A DNA stretch of 17,298 bases, taken from Acidobacteriaceae bacterium (GTDB taxonomy: Bacteria > Acidobacteriota > Terriglobia > Terriglobales > Acidobacteriaceae). Positions 7,007-13,065 of the stretch are shown here, piece by piece; positions within the stretch are counted from its first letter, which is position 1; the number at the start of each line of letters is the position of its first letter. Location: positions 1-17,298 of the forward strand of contig PKXI01000186.1 of NCBI GenBank assembly GCA_003133425.1, read 5' to 3'. Under the pieces are notes generated by a model that did not search any database, was not told the DNA's origin, and saw nothing but the letters and a program-made list of their open reading frames with translations. The position numbers and the translations under genes were made by a program.

Positions 7007-7207
7007 CTACGCTTTCGTGGGCTTTTCCGCTTCCTCGGCTAGTTGCTCAGAATGCTTCTGAGCGTTCTGCGAGTGTTCCAGGGCCTGCTTGCTGAGTTCG
7101 TGAGCGGTCAGGTGATCCGCCTTCGCGTGAGCGGCGGCAGCGGATGCGTGCGTGTGTTCTGCAAGGTTGTGCAGTTCTGCGGCTCGATCGTGGGTACTTT
7201 GAGGCAT
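7007..7207 (-). CDS. Small His/Ala-rich helical protein, function unknown
   Basis: 66 aa starting at the ATG at 7205-7207. A GAGGAG Shine-Dalgarno (7214-7219) sits 6 nt upstream, so the start is well supported and a longer reading from 7234 is not. The whole protein is predicted alpha-helical with no cysteines, no signal peptide and no membrane segment. It has nine histidines in 66 residues, alternating with Ala, Glu and Lys (for example AEHTHASAAAAHAKADHLTAHE). The amphipathic spacing suggests a coiled-coil or a metal- or stress-related small protein. Similar short proteins occur in soil bacteria, but I cannot name a function. It ends 37 nt from the fabD stop, convergent with it. Confidence 0.65.
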   Translation of the reverse strand: MPQSTHDRAAELHNLAEHTHASAAAAHAKADHLTAHELSKQALEHSQNAQKHSEQLAEEAEKPTKA

Positions 7208-7385
7208 GGTGTTCTCCTCACTTGTTCGATGCAAACCAGTGGGAATTGAGCAACGGAATCATTCTCAGGAGCACGAACAGTCGAATGGCCTCCATCGCCT
7301 CCATCCTGATCGAGGAGCCAACAGAGGCCACAAAGCAATCCTGCGCAAAATCCATCCTACCCACTAATTAGCTGACCCGCCGCCT

Positions 7386-7892
7386 CTACGGCCCCAGGTA
7401 AAGTTCCTCGCCCGGAGGCGAGAAGTTCAGCGTGTGCGTCTTTGGATCGTAAGTCAGATTCAGCGCCCCGCTCTTCCGCCCGTTGATCAGCACCGCCACC
7501 AACAGCACATTGCCATACACCCGCGCCGCCGCAATCTTGTGCGTTTGGATCACACCGTACTCATTGTCGGGGCTGGTGCGGCTCCAGTCCTGCTGGAAAC
7601 GCGTAAAGGGATAGGAGCTGGGCTGCGCCGTGTGCTGCTGCCAGTCCTTGTCGTGCAGCCAGATGCCATAGGCCTTGGGGAGATCGTTCTGTTCAACAGC
7701 GCCAAGGAAGTTGTTGACCGCCATCCGGCCAAGCAGGTGGGTGTTCCAGTTCCATGGCCAGTCCACGGGCCGCCCCGACACCAGCCACCACGAGGTCCAC
7801 AGAACGAAAAACAACCCCACGGCCCCGATAAGCATCCTGCGGTTGCGCCGGTCGCGTACTTCGTCAAACTTTGGAGCGTCGAGCAATGTCAT
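7386..7892 (-). CDS. Single-pass membrane-anchored protein, function unknown
   Basis: 168 aa. A basic cytoplasmic N-terminus (RDRRNRR at 13-19) precedes one membrane helix at about 20-38, followed by a roughly 130-residue extracytoplasmic domain. That domain starts with AVNNFLGAVEQNDLPKAYGIW, a helix pattern like the opening of NTF2-like or DUF4878 cone folds. It ends in beta strands (VLLVAVLINGR, LNLTYDPKTHTLNF). An NTF2-like fold is an inference from this pattern, and no catalytic motif is evident. A GAGGA element lies about 10 nt before the ATG. It is co-directional with the His-rich gene downstream but separated from it by 178 nt, so a shared transcript is uncertain. Confidence 0.68.
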   Translation of the reverse strand: MTLLDAPKFDEVRDRRNRRMLIGAVGLFFVLWTSWWLVSGRPVDWPWNWNTHLLGRMAVNNFLGAVEQNDLPKAYGIWLHDKDWQQHTAQPSSYPFTRFQQDWSRTSPDNEYGVIQTHKIAAARVYGNVLLVAVLINGRKSGALNLTYDPKTHTLNFSPPGEELYLGP

Positions 7893-7929
7893 GGGGCTCA
7901 GTCCTCAAGGGTTAGCATACGGCAATAAA

Positions 7930-7961
7930 GCAGTGGTCAGGGAACAGTGAACAGTTTTCAG
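7930..7961 (-). repeat. Heptamer array (ACTGNNN), left inverted arm
   Basis: Read on the minus strand, this stretch and its flank give successive ACTGaaa, ACTGttc, ACTGttc, CCTGacc and ACTGctt units with a strict 7-nt period. It is the reverse complement of the right arm at 8091-8122 in 25 of 32 positions. Confidence 0.65.
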
Positions 7962-8065
7962 TTCCCCAATTGTGCTCAAATGGCCGGCCACGCCGCCTAG
8001 CGACCTACCGGCGCTATATCTTTAGACACCAAACACTTGCCTACAGTTCCCAAGCAAGATTCTTG

Positions 8066-8091
8066 GCTCCCGCATTCCTGGGTTCGGGAGC
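8066..8091 (-). terminator. Hairpin downstream of ddl, possible terminator
   Basis: GCTCCCG (8066-8072) and CGGGAGC (8085-8091) form a perfect 7-bp stem with a 12-nt loop, 36 nt after the ddl stop. On the minus strand it is followed by CAAGAATCTTG rather than a T-run, so termination is only possible. It abuts the right heptamer arm. Confidence 0.3.
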
Positions 8092-8122
8092 TGACAACTG
8101 ACTACTGATCTCTGACAACTGC
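8091..8122 (+). repeat. Heptamer array (ACTGNNN), right arm
   Basis: CTGACA, ACTGACT, ACTGATC, TCTGACA and ACTGCTG follow each other with a 7-nt period. The array sits 4 nt from the ddl stop codon. It is inverted relative to 7930-7961, with about 130 bp between. Heptamer families of this kind (STRR-like) are known between genes in other bacteria. Confidence 0.65.
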
Positions 8123-8126
8123 TGTT

Positions 8127-9275
8127 CTAGTCCCTGCTGTAGGTCGTCCTGCTCTTCTCCTCAAACCGTTCCAGCGCCAGTTCAATCAGCCGGGTAATCA
8201 GGCTCCTGTAACTCAGCCCCGTCGCATCCCACAACTTGGGGTACATGCTGATGCGAGTGAACCCCGGCATCGTGTTCACCTCATTCAGGAAGATCCGCTT
8301 CTTCCCATCCGGTTCCATCAGGAAGTCCACCCGCGCCAGGCCCGACAGATCGCACGCACGGAACGCCGCAACGGCCATCTCGCGAACCTGTTTCGTCTCA
8401 GCCCGAGTCAGCTTGGCGGGAATCACCGGCACCGCCCCCTCAGAGAGATACTTCGCCTCGTAGTCGTAAAACTCCTTGCCGGGAATAATCTCGCCCACCA
8501 CGCTCGCCTCAGGCGAGTCGTTGCCCAGCACCGCAACCTCCAGCTCGCGCGCCCTCGCCTTTTTGCCGCCAACCCCCTGCTCCACCACGAGCTTGCGGTC
8601 GTAGCGGGCAGCCAGGGTCAGCGCCGGACCAAGCTCGCCGCGGTCGTGCACCTTGCTGATGCCCACCGACGAGCCCAGGTTCGCCGGCTTCACAAACACC
8701 GGGTATTTCAACGCGGCCTCTACCTGCAAAACAGCCTTGCGCGGCGATCTCTCCCAGTCGGCGCGCAGCAGCGTAGTGTGTTTCACAATCGGCAGCCGTG
8801 CCTGCGCAAACAGCCGCTTCATCACGTCCTTGTCCATGCCCGCCGACGACCCCAGCACGCCCGACCCGACGTAAGCGATCCCCGCAAGCTCAAACAGCCC
8901 CTGAATAGTCCCGTCCTCGCCAAAGGTGCCGTGCAGCACCGGAAAAACGACGTCAATAGCTTTCCCTTCCGGGCCTTGAGGACCGGGCATGGGCGCCATC
9001 AGAGTGGGAATGCCCTCGTGCAGCAGCTTGGCGCCTGGAGTGCTCTCGGGATCGCCCGCGCGCAGCCGCCGCGCAACCGAGCTGTCGCTACCTTCCAGCA
9101 GGTCGTTCGCGTCGCCAGCCGCCAGCCAGCGCCCTTCTTTGGTAATGCCGATCGGCACCACCTCGAACTTTTCGCGATCGATGGAATTGAGAACCGAAGC
9201 CGCCGACAACAGCGAAACCTCATGCTCGCCGCTGCGCCCGCCAAAGAGAATGCCTACACGTAGTTTTTTTGCCAT
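8127..9275 (-). CDS. ddl: D-alanine--D-alanine ligase
   Basis: 382 aa, a long-form (DdlA-like) enzyme. It joins two D-alanines with ATP in the cytosol to make the terminal dipeptide of the peptidoglycan precursor. The N-terminal motif FGGRSGEHEVS (11-21) contains E17, which binds the first D-Ala. LHGTFGEDGTIQG (114-126) and the ATP-grasp strand VFVKPANLGSSVGISK (193-208) follow. The omega-loop reads EFYDYEAKY (268-276); its tyrosine indicates D-Ala-D-Ala specificity rather than D-lactate (VanA type). Magnesium ligands are D317, E332 and N334 (in NEVNTMPG). The extra length is an insertion of about 40 residues around 55-105. It lies 58 nt downstream of rocF on the same strand. No strong Shine-Dalgarno is visible. 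Confidence 0.96.
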   Translation of the reverse strand: MAKKLRVGILFGGRSGEHEVSLLSAASVLNSIDREKFEVVPIGITKEGRWLAAGDANDLLEGSDSSVARRLRAGDPESTPGAKLLHEGIPTLMAPMPGPQGPEGKAIDVVFPVLHGTFGEDGTIQGLFELAGIAYVGSGVLGSSAGMDKDVMKRLFAQARLPIVKHTTLLRADWERSPRKAVLQVEAALKYPVFVKPANLGSSVGISKVHDRGELGPALTLAARYDRKLVVEQGVGGKKARARELEVAVLGNDSPEASVVGEIIPGKEFYDYEAKYLSEGAVPVIPAKLTRAETKQVREMAVAAFRACDLSGLARVDFLMEPDGKKRIFLNEVNTMPGFTRISMYPKLWDATGLSYRSLITRLIELALERFEEKSRTTYSRD

Positions 9276-9333
9276 TGTTTTTTCAGACGCCGATCAGAAT
9301 ACGAGAATTACAACTCTCCCAGTGTAGAACCCT

Positions 9334-10314
9334 TCACAGAATCTTCTTCCCAAATGCCGAGCAAGCAAGCTCCACGGCCAGATCAGCCGTCCGGTTGTGT
9401 TCGTCAATCACCGGGTTCACCTCGACAAGCTCGAAGCTCAGCAACCGCCCATGGTCCGCCAGAATCTCCATCGCCAGGTGCGCTTCGCGGTAAGTTGCCC
9501 CGCCACGCACAGGAGTCCCAACTCCTGGGGCATCTTCCGGATCGATCCAGTCCATATCGAGCGAAACATGATAGCCGGCAGTGCCGCTGGCGGCCGCGCT
9601 CAGCGCTTCTTCCATCACTGCTCTCATGCCGCGCTCGTCAATGTCGCGCATTGTATAAACGTGCGTAACCCCTCCACGCCGGATGTTTTCGCGCTCGGCG
9701 GCATCAATGTCGCGGATGCCGATCAGAACCACGTTTTCGGGGTCAATCTTGGGCGCGTACCCATAAATCTTCGCAAGCGGTTCCGGCCCCAGCCCCAGCA
9801 GTGCGGCCAGCGGCATGCCATGCACGTTGCCTGAAGGCGAGGTCTCCGGCGTGTTGATGTCAGTGTGCGCATCGATCCACACCAGCCCGATCTTCTCCCC
9901 CTTCCGCCGGTAAAACTCAGCCACGCCGGAGACCGACCCGACGGCCAGCGAGTGGTCTCCGCCCATCAGCAGCGGAGTCATGCCTTCTTCAAGAGTTTTG
10001 AGCACAGCGTCTGCCGTGCGGCTGCAGGTTTCCGCAATCTCGGTCAGATAGCGGGCATTGCTGCTGCCGGAGGCTTGAGTTTCCGCTATCTCGACGCGGA
10101 TGTTACCTCCGTCATCGACCTCGTGGCCGAGGGCCTCAAGGCGTGCTTCGAGTCCCGCCACGCGCATGGCGGATGGCCCCATATCTACCCCGCGGCGGCT
10201 CGCCCCCATGTCCAGCGGAACGCCCAGAACGCGGATTCTGCGGGTCGGCTGCCCCTGCGCGCTGCCGTGCGGAAATCTCGCGAAAACGGGAGATCTTTCG
10301 TTGCTCTTCTGCAT
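9334..10314 (-). CDS. rocF: Arginase
   Basis: 326 aa. It hydrolyses L-arginine to ornithine and urea at a two-manganese centre. Ligands are in place: H121 (GGDHS), D148, H150 and D152 (DAHTDIN), and D253 and D255 (SLDMDWIDP). SGNVHGMP (161-168) supplies the substrate loop and catalytic H165. ELVEVNP holds E298, which contacts the guanidinium group. DAPGVGTPVRGG (261-272) is the bacterial arginase signature, separating it from agmatinase. W256 occupies a position that is usually small or leucine-like. An N-terminal extension of about 26 residues is not conserved. GGGAGG (10322-10327) lies 7 nt before the ATG and fixes the start. ddl follows 58 nt downstream, so the two may be co-transcribed. 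No other arginine-catabolism genes are nearby. Confidence 0.93.
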   Translation of the reverse strand: MQKSNERSPVFARFPHGSAQGQPTRRIRVLGVPLDMGASRRGVDMGPSAMRVAGLEARLEALGHEVDDGGNIRVEIAETQASGSSNARYLTEIAETCSRTADAVLKTLEEGMTPLLMGGDHSLAVGSVSGVAEFYRRKGEKIGLVWIDAHTDINTPETSPSGNVHGMPLAALLGLGPEPLAKIYGYAPKIDPENVVLIGIRDIDAAERENIRRGGVTHVYTMRDIDERGMRAVMEEALSAAASGTAGYHVSLDMDWIDPEDAPGVGTPVRGGATYREAHLAMEILADHGRLLSFELVEVNPVIDEHNRTADLAVELACSAFGKKIL

Positions 10315-10471
10315 AATGCAACCTCCCTGCCATGAACACGGTACGAACGCGAAGCGCGACGCATTCCGCTACCCGCTCTGACGGCAATTAATCACGGTCC
10401 TAAAGTGGCAGCCACACTCCAAAAGTGCTATTTAACCAGATTTTCTAAAGAGTAAGATCGCTTGGTGCCAG

Positions 10472-10502
10472 TTGACAACGTTTTTGCCTCGCGCAATAGG
10501 TT
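10472..10502 (+). promoter_or_regulatory. Possible promoter for the first diguanylate cyclase
   Basis: A perfect TTGACA lies at 10472-10477, with TAGGTT (10497-10502) as a possible -10 at a slightly long 19-nt spacing. The leader to the ATG at 10604 would be about 95 nt. It contains a small AAGCC-GAAAAA-GGCTT hairpin. I see no c-di-GMP riboswitch consensus there. Confidence 0.35.
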
Positions 10503-10603
10503 CGAGCGTTTCGATTTCGCCTGCATATTGAGTGTTCCGGACGAAGCCGAAAAAGGCTTTCTATGATCGGGGATCAATTATCTACCCCACCGGGCCATTT
10601 AAA

Positions 10604-12916
10604 ATGAAGAACGTTCTTTCCGCAATTGCAATCGCCTTCGGATGCATCTCGATCTCTTGGGCGAACGCGCCCGCTTCTTCGCCCCTCGCACCCTTAACTT
10701 CGGTGCGCGCCATCCGGTCCCTGACGAATGCCCAGGCCGGCCGCGGGCTCCCTGTCGCCTTCCAGGCCACGGTTACCTATTGCAGCGAGTATCGAAGGAA
10801 CCTCTTCGTGCAGGACGGCAGCGCCGGTCTCTTTGTGAATGACACCTTCAGCGCCAGGTTGGTTCCCGGCGACCGCGTCCTGATCAAAGGGACGACGGCA
10901 TCGGGTTACAGCCCCTCTGTTCTCAGCAGCGACATTACCGTGCTCGGCCATGGCGCGGCACCCAAACCAGTGCCGGCCACATTCGATGAGCTGGTCCGGG
11001 GCCGCTTTGACTCGATGCTGGTGAACGCGCGCGGCGTGGTGCAGGCCGCCGACATGGACAGGCCCTCGGCGGACCATTTGCCCGGCATAACCCTAAGGGT
11101 CCTCCTCGACGGCGGCTATGTGGATGCGCAGATTGACAGTGTCGATCCGCAACTGCTCGATAAACTGCTCGACGCGGAAGTCGCCATCACTGGTGTCGCC
11201 GGTGGCAGATTCGACGGCAAGATGCAACTGATCGGCATCGTCCTTCGTGTTCCCAGTTTGGCCAATATCAAAATCCTGAAGCCCGCCGCCGTCGGCCCAT
11301 GGCAGATTCCGGAGACGCCCATGGATGAGGTCCTCGGCTTCTATCACGTCAAGAATCTCACCAGCATGGTCAGGGTCACCGGCACGATCACATACTTTGA
11401 ACCTGGCGCCACACTGGTGCTTCAGAACGGTCACAAAAGCATCTGGATTAATACCGACAGCTACGCTCCAATGAAGATCGGTGATCGCGCCGAGGCAACC
11501 GGTTTCCCCGCCTATAGCCACGGCTTTCTGATGCTTTATGGCAGCGCGATTCGGGATAGCGGAATCCCGGAACCGGTCAAACCCGCGCCCCTGACGTGGC
11601 AACAGCTAGCCTCGAGCAAGCATATCTTCGACTTGGTTTCCGTCGAAGGGCAGGTGGTGATGGAGGCCAGGGAAGCATCGCAGGACGAGTACGTCCTGGT
11701 CGCCGACGGCCAAATGTTCTCCGCTGTTTACCCCCATGGGCAGACGGCGGACGCGCTAACACCCATGAGGGAAGTTCGAGTGGGCACGCGGATTCGTGTA
11801 ACCGGTATCTGCGCAACCGACAATGCCAATCCATTTGGCCACGACGTGCCCTTCAGAATCCTGCTCCGCTCTTCAGGCGATCTCGAAATTCTCTCCCGGC
11901 CCTCGTGGATGACAGTTCGCCATCTCGGCCTCCTGGTGGTATTTCTTCTCCTGTCCATGCTTGTGGTGGGCGCCAGGGCGTGGTACATCGACCGCACAAT
12001 GCGTTCTCGAGTGGCCGCGTTAGGTTACCTCGTGCAACGGCGCGGAATCATCCTTGAAGACATCAACAATTCACGTCCACTCGCCGAAATCTTGGAACGT
12101 ATCACAGAGTTGGCCTCCGTCAACCTGAAGGGCGCGCCCTGCTGGTGCCAGGTCGCGGACGGACCCAGTCTGGGTAACTGCCCCGCGGAAGTGAGTACTT
12201 CAAGCCTGCGCATCGCCGAGCATGCGATTGCCGGGCACACGGGACTGCCGTTGGGTGCAGTCTTTGCTGCCTTCGACCCGCGCACCTCTCCCAATGTCGA
12301 AGAAGATAAAGCGCTGTCCGCAGCGGCAGAACTAGCCACCCTGGCCATCGAAACTTCGCGGCTCCACTCGGACCTGGTGCACCGCTCGGAGTTCGACATG
12401 CTCACCGACATCCAAAACCGCTTCTCCTTCGAAAAGCACCTCGACACACTCATTGAAGAAGCGCGCCTGACCGCCGGCATCTTCGGCATCGTCTATATCG
12501 ACCTCGACGACTTCAAGCAGGTCAACGACCTCCTGGGACACCAGGTTGGAGATTTGTATCTACAGCAGGTAGCAGGACGCATGAAGCGCCAATTGCGACC
12601 CGGCGATCTGCTGGCACGCTTGGGCGGCGATGAGTTCGGCGCGCTCGTTCCTGTGCTGCATAACCGAACCGATGTCGAAGAGATCGCTTCACGGCTGGAA
12701 CGCTGCTTCGACGAGCTCTTTGAAGTGGAGAATCACCTGTTGCGGGGTTCGGCAAGTATCGGCATCGCTCTCTACCCTGACGACGCCGCCACCAAAGATA
12801 GCCTGTTGAATGCTGCCGACGCCGCTATGTACGTGGCAAAATATGCCCGAAAGGCAAGTTCAAATCCTCCGAAAAATCACCCTGTATCCGCGTTCGCCTC
12901 TGAACGCAGATCATAG
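10604..12916 (+). CDS. Membrane diguanylate cyclase with OB-like periplasmic sensor modules
   Basis: 770 aa. It makes cyclic di-GMP from two GTP. Order: signal peptide (1 to about 21, MKNVLSAIAIAFGC core); four beta-rich OB-fold-like modules in the periplasm (about 32-135, 136-226, 239-335, 341-430); one membrane helix (about 440-457); a short coiled linker; a degenerate GAF-like domain (about 484-588) with a CWC motif at 513-515; and a GGDEF domain (about 592-750). The active motif is intact, RLGGDEF with GGDEF at 674-678. The inhibitory I-site RxxD is present (RPGD, 665-668), so product feedback is likely. DLDDFK (633-638) supplies metal-binding aspartates. There is no EAL domain. A GTG at 10532 would add 24 residues; I prefer ATG 10604 because it exposes a normal signal peptide matching the paralogue. 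The paralogue follows after 149 nt. Confidence 0.9.
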   Translation: MKNVLSAIAIAFGCISISWANAPASSPLAPLTSVRAIRSLTNAQAGRGLPVAFQATVTYCSEYRRNLFVQDGSAGLFVNDTFSARLVPGDRVLIKGTTASGYSPSVLSSDITVLGHGAAPKPVPATFDELVRGRFDSMLVNARGVVQAADMDRPSADHLPGITLRVLLDGGYVDAQIDSVDPQLLDKLLDAEVAITGVAGGRFDGKMQLIGIVLRVPSLANIKILKPAAVGPWQIPETPMDEVLGFYHVKNLTSMVRVTGTITYFEPGATLVLQNGHKSIWINTDSYAPMKIGDRAEATGFPAYSHGFLMLYGSAIRDSGIPEPVKPAPLTWQQLASSKHIFDLVSVEGQVVMEAREASQDEYVLVADGQMFSAVYPHGQTADALTPMREVRVGTRIRVTGICATDNANPFGHDVPFRILLRSSGDLEILSRPSWMTVRHLGLLVVFLLLSMLVVGARAWYIDRTMRSRVAALGYLVQRRGIILEDINNSRPLAEILERITELASVNLKGAPCWCQVADGPSLGNCPAEVSTSSLRIAEHAIAGHTGLPLGAVFAAFDPRTSPNVEEDKALSAAAELATLAIETSRLHSDLVHRSEFDMLTDIQNRFSFEKHLDTLIEEARLTAGIFGIVYIDLDDFKQVNDLLGHQVGDLYLQQVAGRMKRQLRPGDLLARLGGDEFGALVPVLHNRTDVEEIASRLERCFDELFEVENHLLRGSASIGIALYPDDAATKDSLLNAADAAMYVAKYARKASSNPPKNHPVSAFASERRS

Positions 12917-13065
12917 CAAACCTCCGGTCTACTCCCCATTGTGGCAATTTTCTCATTTGGGATGCATCTTGCCTTCCGCCGGGCTGATTCCAACACAGGT
13001 ATTTGCCGATACAGATAATCAGGGCCAGAAAGAGTAATGTCAGTTCCGGAGAGAGGTTTATCCCG

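Noticed and set aside
7007..7234. Longer start for the His-rich protein at 7234
   Set aside because: The GAGGAG site at 7214-7219 lies inside this extension and points to the ATG at 7207.
10405..10415. GTGGC-A-GCCAC inverted repeat as a possible operator between rocF and the first cyclase
   Set aside because: It is short, single-copy and not clearly placed over a promoter, so it could easily be chance.
10532..10603. 24-residue extension of the first cyclase from GTG 10532
   Set aside because: It would bury the signal peptide and has no counterpart in the paralogue.
10503..10603. A c-di-GMP riboswitch in the leader of the first cyclase
   Set aside because: Only a small AAGCC/GGCTT hairpin is present; the conserved GEMM core and tetraloop receptor elements are missing.
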